64,000 nucleotides of DNA from Catenaria anguillulae PL171 (GCA_002102555.1 MCFL01000091.1:29035-93034), one strand, 5' to 3'; counted from the first letter of the stretch, positions 45,192 through 56,114 are shown. Translations and numbers: made by a program. The notes: generated from the letters alone by a model not told the origin.

Positions 45192-46682
45192 TCATGTTGA
45201 TGACAAACGTCGTGTCGTCCACTTGCTCTGTCCAAAGCGCATCCACCGAAGACACCTCCTTCGTAGTTGATGAGCCATGGGTTTGGCCAACTTGCGAGCT
45301 TCCACTTGTTGACGCAATGGTCGCCCGTCGAGCACTAGAGGGCATGGTGCACCACCTGATTGCGATAATGACGTCCCAAAACCCAGGCGAGACTTCTTGT
45401 CTTGGTCGGTGATCCAAGTGACCAGTTTGTCTCGCTTGTCGGCCTGCAAGGCTTGACATTGCCTGATTCGGTGGTCGGGAGCTCCACAGTACCAACAGCC
45501 TCGCACAGAGTCCATGGTTGCCGACAAGCACTCAAAGAACGGCTCATGCTGAGGTTCACATGTTGCACTTGCTACCGAAACCGTTGGGTGGAGGGGAGCT
45601 GACTGAAAAGACAAGGGATGTGAAGGAATAGGTGCTGCCTTTGCGAAGAACACATGATGGCGTTGCTGAAGGAGCAATTTGATGGCTCCACCGACGTAGG
45701 CAAGTGGAAGGTCGGTGCTGCGCCCGAGCGGCACGCCAGGAATAGTCATGGCCTGTTGAACAATTTGGGCTTGTACCAAAGGCGGAAATTTGGAAAGAAT
45801 GACTTGTCCGAGCTTGATAGAATGACGTTTCGAGCTGTCAGCAGTATCCCAGTGCTCGTCCAAATCCTCAGTTGCTAGGCGCAGCATTTCGTTGACATGG
45901 TCGGCAAAGTTCTTGCCGATGAACTCGACTTCGGTCGTGACAGTTGGGAGAGAACAACGCTCAATGCGCCCAGCCAATAATGATGGTTGGTAGTACGTGA
46001 CGTCCAAATAACGTGCCAAGTTGTAGACGGTGTGTGAGTCGACCCGATTTCCAAGAATCTCCGAAAACGGACCCACCACCTTCATGAGCACCTTGCCCAA
46101 ACTAAACGCGTCTGTCGGCGCGCGCGAATCTTTTGCAACCTTCAAGCACCGGAGAAGGAACCTACGAGGATCCTCTTTGTCATACTCGAATGGTCGATGA
46201 TGCCCGAGCGACTCCAGACGAAACTTGGGATCGGGCGGACCAGACAAATCGACATAGGTAATGGCATTGTTGATCCAGTTGTCGTCCAGTACTCGTTGGT
46301 CAAGGCGATTGTACCACTTGCATGCAGCATTTTTGACCGTTCCTTTGGTGTACCGCTGGTCAACGTCTTCAAATCCTGGCAAATCGGTTAGTCCAGGAGG
46401 AAGAGTTGCGATGGCCTCAAGGACGTCGAGTGAAGATTGTGCAGCCTCCATTGAGCGAACGGTGGTTACCGAACGACCAGATACTGCTGAATGGGGGGTT
46501 GGCTGCTGATTGGACCCGACTTGTTGTGCTTGAGGAGTGGTATCCAACTTCAAAGCAGAGGAATCCGACTTGGGTGCAAGAGGATCATGCTGTTGCGGCA
46601 AGGGTGGAGCATTGGCCCGAGCGGATGCAGGAACCCAACCACGGCGTTCTAGACGCTCAACAGCGGTGTTGTTGGTTGCCAC
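45192..46682 (-). CDS. Retrotransposon gag with zinc knuckle
   Basis: The frame is open for 496 codons and starts at a GTG, so it is probably entered from an upstream frame. Capsid-like helical sequence occupies residues 90-330 (for example RFLLRCLKVAKDSRAPTDAF). The CCHC knuckle CWYCGAPDHRIRQC matches Cys-x2-Cys-x4-His-x4-Cys. Just after it comes GGGTTTT at 45384-45378, in frame. Beyond this point the gag frame becomes Arg-rich, while the -1 frame stays protein-like up to 45103. Confidence 0.85.
   Translation of the reverse strand: MATNNTAVERLERRGWVPASARANAPPLPQQHDPLAPKSDSSALKLDTTPQAQQVGSNQQPTPHSAVSGRSVTTVRSMEAAQSSLDVLEAIATLPPGLTDLPGFEDVDQRYTKGTVKNAACKWYNRLDQRVLDDNWINNAITYVDLSGPPDPKFRLESLGHHRPFEYDKEDPRRFLLRCLKVAKDSRAPTDAFSLGKVLMKVVGPFSEILGNRVDSHTVYNLARYLDVTYYQPSLLAGRIERCSLPTVTTEVEFIGKNFADHVNEMLRLATEDLDEHWDTADSSKRHSIKLGQVILSKFPPLVQAQIVQQAMTIPGVPLGRSTDLPLAYVGGAIKLLLQQRHHVFFAKAAPIPSHPLSFQSAPLHPTVSVASATCEPQHEPFFECLSATMDSVRGCWYCGAPDHRIRQCQALQADKRDKLVTWITDQDKKSRLGFGTSLSQSGGAPCPLVLDGRPLRQQVEARKLAKPMAHQLRRRCLRWMRFGQSKWTTRRLSST
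45378..45384 (-). promoter_or_regulatory. Candidate -1 slippery heptamer after gag knuckle
   Basis: GGGTTTT with GGT and TTT in the gag frame, identical to the pro-pol site. The -1 frame downstream (to 45103) is open and includes SSVDALWTEQVDDTTFVIN. No strong stem is obvious within 10 nt downstream. Confidence 0.5.
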
Positions 46683-46684
46683 AG

Positions 46685-47199
46685 CTATGCATTGGACTCC
46701 TGCTCGTGCGAAATGTTGTCTTTTGGGGTAGTAACTTGAGGGTTGGTTCCCTTGGTGATGCTACGTAGGAGAGGTAGCGCGCGGAAACGACTGAATTGGG
46801 ACACCATCTTGCGAATCAGGAAACCGTTCTCGGTTGACTCTGAGGCCCAACCGCAAAAACTCTCAAGTACTTCTTCGTTCTTGCGGGCAGCTTCATGTTG
46901 ACCATCGCAAAATTCCAAGCAGTAATCATTCCAGGCCGTGTGGAGCATAGGTCGGTCGGACGATCGCAAGTGAGATGACGTTCCCACTCATCGAAAACGT
47001 CTTGAAGGGCCAACGACCGAACAGGCAAAGGAAAATTTACAGTAGTGCCAACGACAGACGACGATGAAGAGCTGACACTAGAGGGGTTTTCATGAGCAGG
47101 TGACTCGAGCGACAGCGATTGCATTCCGTGTGCAAGGGAGTCGTCAGAGCTGCCAAGCTGAAGATCGTGACGCGGCTGAGTTGAACCAGGACGCGACAT
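46685..47199 (-). CDS. Retrotransposon gag N-terminal frames
   Basis: From ATG 47199 the frame encodes MSRPGSTQPRHDLQLGSS and a Ser-rich segment ending near VFDEWERHL. A second frame then carries coding-like sequence from about 46987 to 46685 (HTAWNDYCLEFCDGQHEAAR, LIRKMVSQFSRFRALPLL). It ends just inside the start of the main gag frame. Each step between frames is equivalent to one missing base. This is probably the gag N-terminus. Confidence 0.55.
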
Positions 47200-47544
47200 G
47201 ATTGTGTTTGAACAAATGACAGTGCGGGGTTGCGAACAAAAGAGTCGATGGCGACAACGAGGTCACAGGTTGCGCACGAAATCGAAACTTTGCTGGAATA
47301 GGACAGCAGAGATCTGCTGCGGACAATATACCAAGATCCGGAACCAAATAATCGGCAGGGGAGCTGTGGCTGTGGCAGAGTAAGTATGTACAAGGTGTGG
47401 TGCCAGTCAAGTCGGCAGTCAGGGACGACGGCGGACGCTGGCGGCGTTGTGAGAGGTTGCCGAGAAGGCGGGTGAGAGATGAGCCGTGAAGGCGAAGTTT
47501 GCTTTGATGAAAGGCTTGGTGAGGGGAGTCAATGGGCGGTTGCT

Positions 47545-47566
47545 GATGCCCGGATTCTCCACCATT
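47545..47566 (-). other. Primer binding site
   Basis: Just inside the upstream LTR, after two A residues, the minus strand reads TGGTGGAGAATCCGGGC, starting with the TGG expected opposite a tRNA CCA end. The primer tRNA is not identified. Confidence 0.65.
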
Positions 47567-48236
47567 TGTCGCGATCTTGGTATCGGAGTTGTGCTGGTTA
47601 GGGACTGAGATCTCGTACTGACAACAAAGTAAATCATGTAGATTACCATGTCAGTAAAGATACGAATAGTCCGGCCGTTTATTACAGATCCAACAATAAA
47701 AGAACGTGAAGCGACAGAACTTGTCCAAAGATAACAAGGTCGGAAAGTAACAAACGATGAGAAAACGTGTAGAGAGATTGGGACAAGCCGAAAAAAGGAG
47801 ACTCCACTGAAGATGAGATAAACTGACAGACCATTAAGAAACGTTGGAACGATAAACACTGGAATGGGAATGAAACGCGCCAGTGAATCGGGACAGAATG
47901 TGACAGGAGGGACTGAGTCGGAACGGGGTATAAGAGAAACGATACACACGGCCAAAACGGGAATGGAAAGAGTAACACGAACCTGACAACAAAGTAAATC
48001 ATGTAGATTACCATGTCAGTAAAGATACGAATAGTCCGGCAGAGCGCACAAAAAATGGGGGGCGACGAGGTTTTGATTGTTCCCCACAAAACGCGATGTT
48101 AGTATACATGTGCTTGCTGCCTGGACCATCGCAAGATCGATCCATTGAGATCCCGTTTCGCCAACACAGACTGTACAGATCGACGGCCCGTTTACTTACA
48201 CATGACGGGCATGTTTCGACCCATTGGGTCGTGACA
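47567..48236 (-). repeat. LTR, 5' LTR in element orientation
   Basis: 670 bp, reading as identical to the other LTR, with the same TG...CA ends and 58-bp internal repeat. It should hold the element's promoter. Confidence 0.93.
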
Positions 48237-48240
48237 ATAC

Positions 48241-49439
48241 GGTTTGATTTTGAGGGGGGATGATTTGCTGCGGTGGGTTGCTGCAGCGACTTCGTTTGTA
48301 TATCTATATCCAATGTATGTGCTCGTAAGTACTCTGCCCTTTGTCACTTGTGCAGCAAGTTGTGCTCCAGCTTGTAAATGAATGTGGTGGTTGGACGAGA
48401 ACTGGGAGGCGTCACAGATGAGAGGTTGAGTGCATGACCGGGCAAGGACGAGTTGAGTTCGGCCGAGTGGCGCCTCACGGCGTTGTCATGAAAGACACGT
48501 CAGGTTGGGCGCATGCCTCTCCACTCGGCCAGATGTTTCCTCGAGCCGTGAGACAATTTCGCATTCCCGCCACAAGTTTCTCGTCACAGCCAATAATCGA
48601 CTGTCGGGATACCTTCGCCATCCGTGCTCTTGTCGACCGACACCTTGGGTCCGCCATCGCGTATGTGTTGGCTGACAGTCAGTCACCGACAGGTTTTCTC
48701 GCACTTCTCTTTCGATTACTGCACAACCGATTGAATTCCATGTAACCAGTCATACTCCCGCTGGTAGACCAAGTTTACGACGGAGCGACGCCCCCATACA
48801 TACCCACCAGTCCCTGCCCGCCTTGCCGCTAGTAGTTGACCGCCGTGTCAGGTCCACACCCGCTTCAGTCACTCGAGTGCTGCGATCCATCATCCATTGC
48901 GTCGCCAGTCGCCACTCAGCGTGCCAAACCTACTGCTGCTGCGCTTCGCTGGCCAACCATTGCAAGAAATCATCCGCTTTCCGCTTGCATTCACATCCAG
49001 GCCAGGCCACTGTTCCTCATTCAAAGAGGTTGGCGCTGCCAACAGAGTTGCGGCGGGACCATCTACTGTGCTACAGTAGCAACCAAGCGAGCGCCACTTG
49101 CACAAAAGGCAATCGCTGCCCGGCATCCACCAAACGTGTGATAGACTGTTGTCTATTGACCATTGTCTCCTTACCTTCTGGTATGTCCACTTTCCAGTGA
49201 CTCTGTCCGGTGGTGAACCGACCAACCGTTTCTACATGTTTGTGGTGAAGTCTGGCGGATGGATGGATGGATCGCAGATTCGCTCATTTTTTCGTGTTTT
49301 GCTTTTGCTTCAATTTTTTGAAAGTGTGGCTGACTTCTTAATTTTTTTTTTCTTTTTTTCTTATTGAGGATGTCTCCCAGCGCAGCGCTCGCTCTTGCAT
49401 TATTCTTCAAACTCTGACTGGCAATTAAGCCATAATACC
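48241..49439. other. MND1 native 3' end and intergenic region
   Basis: The first bases continue MND1 as it was before insertion: with the ATAC target they read ACG GTT TGA, Thr-Val-stop at 48245-48247. The rest is the displaced MND1 3' UTR and the promoter of the ankyrin/DIL gene. The frame 48434-48745 shows no domain. Confidence 0.6.
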
Positions 49440-52400
49440 ATGCCATCGTCACCTCTCGCAACGGAAATGCCCCCGGCGCCACCCGCAATCACCACCAACA
49501 TCGATACCAACGCCATGACAGACCATCCGCCATTACCTCAACAACAACACACGCCACCGTCACCTGGGGCCACCACCGCCATTGCCCCACCTTCTTCCGC
49601 CTCTTCTGCCTCCTCCTCCACCAACAAAGTATCGCCGTCACCGGCAATCGACATTGAAGCTCTCAAGCAACAAGCCCTCGCCACACATCCGCGCCCGCCA
49701 CTCCCGCCACCGCCTGCACCCGACACACACTCTCCAGCGACGGCGTCGCCGTCGCCCTCTTCGGCATCCATCTCCCTGCGCCGCCGGTCCATCGTGGGCA
49801 TTCAAACCACGCCCGGGTCCGTCACGCCCGTGCTCTCGTCCACCCAGCTGCTTCCGTCAGCAGGTCCCTCGGCCGAGGACGCCCAAGTGGTGTTTGAGCT
49901 CGAACAACAACTGGACCTGGTGTACCATGACGACGATGTCAAGCACGAGTTGCAGGCGGCCTTTTTTCGCGCGTGCACGGCGGGCGATGCGCGCAAGGTC
50001 GGGTACTTGCTCAAGCATTGTGCGGGCGACGTCAATGTCAATGCAAAGGACGACTCGGGGTGCACTGGATTGATGCTGGCAGCGTGCTTTGGCCACGAGG
50101 CCATGTGTAAGCTTTTGGTCGAGGAGGGGCGGGCCGAAGTGGATGTTCAGGATAACAGTACGCTCTGGTTTTTCTTTTTTTCGTCTGCTCTCGAAACTTA
50201 TCTCATTTCTTTTCTCACGCGTGCCTTCTCTTGATTGGATGTAATAGATGGATGGACCGCGCTCATGTGGGCAACCAACAACAACCGCGACGCCATTGTG
50301 GAATACCTGCTGGACCACGGCGTCAACCCAGACATTTCGTCCACAAAGGGTCGCACTGTCAAAGACTTTCTCGAGCGCGCACACCTTCCGCAGCGTGACA
50401 AGCTCCAGTCCATCTTCTATTCGGACACCCGCTCCAACTACACATCAGGCCGGCGGTCGTCCACGGGCTCATCCGACGGTGAAGGCTCCCTTGGCGCCGC
50501 AACCTCCATCACGTCGCTCACGTCCGAGTCGTACTATGTGCCCTCCCTGTATGGCGTCGACTATCGCGAAATGTGCGACATTGTCGGCACCACTGTCCCC
50601 GCGCAACTTGTGCACATTGGCAAGGACAATCTCGGCAACGAAGAACTGCCACCGCCGCCGCCGCTCATTGACTTGCAAGTGTTTCTCAACGAAGAGGAAG
50701 AGGGACTCATTGACTTTGACTGGGACGGCACGTGCCCACCCGACCAAATGTTTGTGTTTTCCGAATCGGGCCTCGACCACCTGCTGCACGTGGCCATCCG
50801 GCGGCTTTCGGACCCGGCCGTGATCCGCTCGCAAAACAACAACCCGGCGGGCTTTACGCGCCGGCCCGTGTCTGCCAATGTGCTCTTCTTGGCCGCACGC
50901 TACGCGGGTTACTACGGGTCGCAAGACATGCTCGACACGCTGTTTGCACGTGCACTCGACATGCTCGAGCAAGTGTTGCGCCCCAAAAAGCACGACATGA
51001 TGTTTCTCGGGTACTGGCTTGCCAACTGCTCGCGCTTGCTTTACTTTTTGAAAAAGGATGCCGGCCTCGTGGTGTCGACGCTCGCTCATCAAGTGCGCCT
51101 CAACGAGTTGATTCAAGATATCTTCATGGCGCTCATCAAGGACGCACAGCAGCGGTTGGCAGGCATTCTCGATGCCGCGCTCTTGAATCATGATACGATT
51201 CCGGGGTATACCAGCATTCGGTTCAGGGAGCGCAAGACTGCCAGTCCGCCGCCAGAGCTCGCGGCAGATGACGACGGCGGGTTGGGCGGCATGTTGCGGC
51301 GAGCCTTGTCGACCAGTTCGGGACCTGCAGGCAACGGCGGCGGTTCGGGGCTCGGGTCGGCCAATGGAGCAACGAGTGCAAGTGGAAACACGACGCCGCC
51401 AAAGTTGTCAAACATCAACCGGTTGTCGTCCTTCTTCTCGTCGTCGGGCTCGATCCACGGCGGTATTGGCCGCGGCGGCGCATCCATTGGTGTTGCTTCG
51501 TCTTCGTCTTCGTCGTCGTCGACCGTTCCTGGCCGCCGCCGCGCAGGGACTAAATCGGGCGGCAAGCGCACTCCGCGCACCATCACCACGGTGCTCTCGT
51601 CCACACTCTATGTGCTGCAAACCTTCCAAATCCACCCGTCGCTTGTGCACCAAGCTATTGAGCAGCTCTTCTTTTACCTGGGCGCCGCCACATTCAATCG
51701 GCTGCTTGCGCGCCCCGAACTGTGCTGCCGGTGGAAGGCCATGCAAATTCGCATGAACCTGTCACACCTCGAAGACTGGGTGCGGTCCAACCCGATCCCG
51801 GCGCCCAATAAGGACTCGTTCACGCGCCACTTGCAGCCCGTGATCAGCTTGCTGCAAATGCTGCAAATCGTGACACACTTCAAGACACTCGAGTCGTTCA
51901 CGGACGCGCTGCGCGAATCCGATCACTTGGCCATCTTGAACTGGAGCCAGTTGCGGCGCGCGCTCGACCTTTACACGTACGAGGAGGACGAGGCCGAGGT
52001 GGCGCCCGCCATTGTCGAGTACATTGCCCGGTGTGCCGACCGTAGCATGAGCGATCCCAAGGCCGTGCGGCGCATGCAACGTGCCGGCGGCGATGATTTG
52101 GATGTGGACGAGGACGACCAAGAGTACGACTCGGACGAGGCCGTGGGCGGGGGCGTGCGTGGCCGGCGCCGGCGTGCCGGATCCGATTCTGCGCATTCGG
52201 CCATTGACTTGAGTATCACGGCCGATCTCGAACCTTCACGTGTTGCCGGTGATCCACTCGCGTCGCCGCCCTTGTCGCCGCCGCCCCTCGACGAGCATGG
52301 CGTGCCGATTTATCAAACACCCGAAGGGTCGCCCACCATCAAGGCACACAAGCGCAGGTCCAGCACACCCAACAAACCCGTCAAGGGGCCCATGGTCGTG

Positions 52401-52610
52401 ATGCACGCAAACACGCACGCGCACGCGCACGCCAATGCCAACCAGTATGCGTACTTTGTGCTGGACGAGGCGTATTGGATGCCGTTTGCCGTTCCGACCA
52501 ATGTGGGCGAGCGCGTCATCTTGCGCATTGTTGATGGCGACGAGAGTTATATTGAGGAAGCGCCCGTATTGACGCAGGAGGTGGTGGATATGTTGGATGG
52601 AAAGTGCTAA
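49440..52610 (+). CDS. Ankyrin and dilute (DIL) domain protein
   Basis: Exons 49440-50157 and 50248-52610 give 1026 aa. The first 160 residues are Pro/Ser-rich. Ankyrin repeats follow, crossing the intron: AAFFRACTAGDARKVGYLLK, SGCTGLMLAACFGHEAMCKL, NGWTALMWATNNN. The DIL domain, known from the cargo tail of class V myosins, covers about residues 440-860, split by a Ser/Gly-rich loop. It includes LFLAARYAGYYGSQDMLDTL, FLGYWLANCSRLLYFLKKD, LFFYLGAATFNRLLARPELC and MNLSHLEDWVRSNPI. The same architecture occurs in uncharacterised fungal ankyrin-DIL proteins, likely linked to membrane or transport tethering. The C-terminus has an acidic and Arg-rich linker and ends with VLDEAYWMPFAVPTNVGERV. The ATG at 49440 is the first in frame. 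Confidence 0.88.
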
Positions 52611-53324
52611 ACGGATCGATCATCTTGGGTGCTCTTTTTTTTTTTCTTTTTTTCTTTGTTCCCCTTCGTGTGTTGTTTTGTGCCCTGCTGGTGGATTGTA
52701 CCTCCACGCATCTTCATCTCGTTTTTTTTTTTTTTTTCTTCTTCTGTCCCTCTCTCGTCATTACCGTCGGAGTCGTCGCTCCTGCCATGTACCTTGCACC
52801 CACCCGCCTTTTCCTGATCGTTTAGTGTACCATCGCCCAATCCGGTCTAGACGACCTCTCGATGTTGATTGCTTTGCTTTTTGTCGCTTTGTATTTTTTT
52901 TTTTGTTTGTTCCCGTTGTTGTTGTCGTTGTCCATCTTCTCATTACCTACCTATGCCTCTTTGCCTTAAGATTACATCTACACCTCTTATACAGTCACAC
53001 ATTGTATTGATTTCTAATGCACATGCACGGTGACACATGGATTTGGTCTCACTATTTATATTTCACTCACATGTCAACCCCACATGTTCATTTCCGTTGC
53101 AAGGCATAAGCAACGCGATCTGGCGCCTGACACACACAGAGAGCGAGTTGAAAGAAGGGTGCCACTGGCTCTGAAGATTTATGTACGTTGAACAACTTTG
53201 CGATGGATCTCAAGCTTAACATCAAAGCTTCAAAAAGCCGGCCATCCCCCTTGTTGTTTGTTGTGCCCATCACGCCAACTCCATAGCCTCATTCAACAAC
53301 AGTCCCTCTTGAACTCATCTCACC
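52611..53324. other. Intergenic, T-rich 3' region
   Basis: Long T/CT tracts on the plus strand follow the ankyrin/DIL stop (for example 52637-52660 and 52720-52745). The frames here are only translations of these tracts. No gene is seen. Confidence 0.5.
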
Positions 53325-53893
53325 ATGCTGCGCCTTGCCACCGCCTTTCCACTCACCAACACCACCACGGGCGTCCTCATACGTGCTGTCCAACAACCCA
53401 TGGCCACGCTCGCCCGGCCCGCCATCTCGCGCCTGTCGCCGCCGCGCCCGCCCGTTGTGCCCGCGGGCCACGCGTTCCCATACGCTCCACGTATGCCGCC
53501 GCCGTCGCCTCCTCCTGTCGCTCAAACTCGCCACGCTGGGCCGCTGCGTGCAACGCGGCCCATCAAGCGCTACTATTCTGCGCCGCCTGGTCACCAGCAT
53601 CATCCGTTGACGGGCGAGCCGCCTGCGGGCGTGTCGGGATCGCACATGAACGCAAACATTCCCGAGGGATTGGATGAGGCGTTGCAGAGTAAAGGGAAGC
53701 GGTGGGTCGAGACGGCCGCCAGCGATTCGGAAGCGGTATCCCAATTCATTAGCGACACCGAGGTGTGTACGGGGGCACGAGCTGACATGTTGGGATCGTT
53801 ACATAGATTGTCAAGGCGGAAAGGTCGGGCAAGAAAATGACATCCGTCAAGCACATGCAGAGGGAGACGTTGAAGGGGCTGCGGTACGAGTAA
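53325..53893 (+). CDS. Small mitochondrial-type protein, unknown
   Basis: Exons 53325-53762 and 53807-53893 (44-nt intron) give 174 aa. The N-terminus MLRLATAFPLTNTTTGVLIR, followed by a basic Pro-rich stretch up to RPIKRYYSAPPG, is a plausible mitochondrial presequence with a cleavage-like RYYS site. The C-terminal part is more ordered: NIPEGLDEALQSKGKRWVET, AVSQFISDTE, then after the splice IVKAERSGKKMTSVKHMQRE. I do not recognise the family. Without splicing the frame ends at 53840 in an Arg-rich tail. Confidence 0.6.
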
Positions 53894-54214
53894 AGTGACC
53901 ACCGCGAGCAAGCGTGGGCCAGAGGCCATATTGTACATAGTTATTGAGGGGCCGGCGGCCAGAGATCCTTCGTCGATGGTTGATGTCGGATGTGTTCCGC
54001 TTCATTATTGTCCCAGTGTTTGGCTTTCAGATGTCATTCCGTTTCAATATATTCATTGTCACATTCCACCACACCATTTGAATGCACAGGTGGGCAAGCA
54101 CACGTGCCCGATTCATTGCCTTTTGCTCCATTTCCGCGCCATTGTCCTGCCCTGCCGTATGCCGACGTTACTTGATCTTGCAACCTCACGGACGGACGCT
54201 CTGCTCTCTTGCCT
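53894..54214. other. Convergent intergenic region
   Basis: The 3' ends of the mitochondrial-type gene (+) and the two-TM gene (-) meet here. Nothing else is seen. Confidence 0.4.
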
Positions 54215-54929
54215 TCAATTCCGCCGCTCCTCAACTGCAACAGCCAAAGGCACACTAAGCGATCCCGGTGGCGCTTGGCTTGCGTTCCGATCCACAGCAA
54301 ATCGCGACTCGGCCGGCCGAGCCGAGTCGGCTGTTGTCGAGTATACCGCTGCGTGCAAGTCGCGGCCCAGCGTGGTGGAGCATAGCTGAAAGTTGAGCGC
54401 GGCAGCGAAAAAGCCAACGAGCACACCGGCGCCTGAAACGCATCCACCACGTTGGTTAGTATGTACATGAGGCGACCGGCAACACGCTTGGGCCGTGCGG
54501 CATTTTGGCATCCAGTCGCTCCCATCGTCGACAAGTAAAACTCGAGCGAAGTCAACCACAACTGGAAAACGGCCGCGTCTGGAAATGCCAACCTGCCAGC
54601 GACGGCCAATCTGACCCAAATCACTCAACTCAAGGGTGGGCAGGAACAGCAGTACACATACCAGCAGCACTTGCCACTGCGGCGTTTGGCGACACCTTTG
54701 CCAATTTCGCCACCACAAGCGTGCCGACGGCTGCGCCACCCAAGTACTTGTACCCTTCTATCATGGCGAGCTCCTGGCACTTTTTCATCGGGACCAAGTG
54801 CGGGTTCCCGTGCGCGATGCGGTCGCGCAGTGAGCCGCCGCGGCCGGTTGGTGCGCCAAGCTGGTCGCGATCGGTCGCGGGTGGGGCTGGGGCGAGCGGG
54901 TTGTCAGGTGGAGGATGCGGAGGGTTCAT
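54215..54929 (-). CDS. Two-TM protein, possibly OCIA-domain-like
   Basis: Probable exons (minus): 54929-54662 and 54432-54215, giving 161 aa. The 229-nt intron is unusually long here; it ends in an ACTAAC branch site and TTTCAG. A disordered Pro-rich start precedes MKKCQELAMIEGYKYLGGAA. Two hydrophobic, Gly/Ala-rich segments follow: GGAAVGTLVVAKLAKV and AAGAGVLVGFFAAALNF, then a Cys. The Cys-Glu start, Tyr, two glycine-rich helices and later Cys recall the OCIA domain of mitochondrial and endosomal proteins, but similarity is weak. Another coding-like frame (LAVAGRLAFPDAAVFQLWL) lies inside the intron, so an additional exon is possible. Confidence 0.5.
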
Positions 54930-55136
54930 TGTTTACTGTGGAGTTCATGCATAGAACGACTGTAGATATTCTTTTGATATTCAATCTTCATAATCGCTTG
55001 ATGACAAGCCGGCCAGGGTTGCATGCATGCGTTCAAGGGGTGGTTGGTCCATGGATCGCAATCTCAGGGAATGGTCTCGCACTTGTTGCACTCAACCGAA
55101 AGTATACTGCTGGTCACTTTTCGCAATATCATCGCC

Positions 55137-55426
55137 ATGAGACAGTCATTCCGAGTACTTTTTGTGACATTTGCGGCCGTCGGCGGCGGCCTCGTCGGGT
55201 TTTACTACCAGGACAAGGCCAAACAGCGCATGATTGTACCTTGCTGGTCCAGATGTTGTCTCGCGCCATTATCTGCTCGGAAACTGACGACTGTTCTTGC
55301 GCTCAATGATAGGATCAATACATGAGCAGCTTATCGAATGAAGAACTCGTCCGTGGACTCGATATTCGGCACAAGGATCAGTCACACTCGGCGAATGGGA
55401 GCCGAGGGTCGTCAGAAAGAGCTTGA
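55137..55426 (+). CDS. Small single-TM protein, 70 aa
   Basis: Exons 55137-55235 and 55313-55426 with a 77-nt intron. The protein starts MRQSFRVLFVTFAAVGGGLV with one membrane helix, then GFYYQDKAKQRM and, after the splice, DQYMSSLSNEELVRGLDIR. The N-terminal helix followed by a charged segment resembles small mitochondrial inner-membrane assembly factors of the Pet117 type, but this is only a general likeness. The unspliced frame becomes Cys/Arg-rich, which supports the intron. Confidence 0.5.
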
Positions 55427-56114
55427 ATCGCCTTCTTTGCCAACCAGGGTGCATGCACAGATGGACAGGATATGCAAATATTGATACATCTTTACATGTT
55501 TAACACGCCTTCAACCTCATGTCTCTTGCCTTGTCCATTCGCCTCATGTGCACGTCATGAACATGTGTGATTCCCGATGCAAGTCCATGAAGGTGCCCAC
55601 TTGTGTGTCCAATCTCCACATGGACGTGGGCTCTGTCATAGGTAAGCATGTCCATTGCGATGTCCACAACTTCGTAAATCGCGTCAACGTGGAAATGTAA
55701 ACAGATGCACACAGATGTGGACAGATGTGGACAGATGTGGACAGATGTGGACAGATGTGGACAGATGTGGACAGATGTGGACAGATGTGCTGATCTTGAC
55801 GGTGTTGCGTCGCCGATTGGCCTCTTTTCGCAGGTCGCCACAGGTGACCGCCTGTGCAACAGGTCGAGGCAATATTGACTCAGATGTGAAGAAATCACTG
55901 CAGGTGCTTGCAGATGCTTGCAGATTCCAGGCTCGCATTTACACAGCGTGTACCCGCAGATGCACACGGATAATGATATCATGTGAGCGGCTCAAGAATG
56001 TCGGCGAGCGATGCCAGGAGCATGGAACAGGAAAATGACGAAATAAATCTATTTGTATAGTATCCACCATGCAATCTACCGAAGTACACGACACACGGAC
56101 ACATACACGCCCTT
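55427..56114. other. Intergenic with minisatellite
   Basis: No gene is supported. Contains the 10-bp tandem array at 55701-55790 and several CAGATG-like words around it. Confidence 0.5.
55701..55790. repeat. 10-bp minisatellite
   Basis: Nine tandem units of ACAGATGTGG, seven of them perfect (55711-55780), with variant end units. Flanking DNA holds degenerate CAGATG words. Confidence 0.9.

Larger units (their letters stand above)
39193..48240 (-). mobile_element. Complete Ty3/Gypsy-type LTR retrotransposon
   Basis: Two direct repeats of 670 bp (39197-39866 and 47567-48236) flank a 7.7-kb internal region coded on the minus strand. Both LTRs have TG...CA ends, and I find no difference between them by eye. 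The target site ATAC is duplicated at 39193-39196 and 48237-48240. Directly inside the upstream LTR is a TGG-starting primer site, and before the downstream LTR a polypurine tract. The coding order is gag (zinc knuckle), aspartic protease, reverse transcriptase, RNase H, integrase, as in Metaviridae. Identical LTRs indicate a recent insertion. It interrupts the last codons of MND1. Confidence 0.95.

Noticed and set aside
55701-55790. CRISPR-like array
   Set aside because: The units are 10 bp with no spacers, and the genome is eukaryotic; it is a minisatellite.
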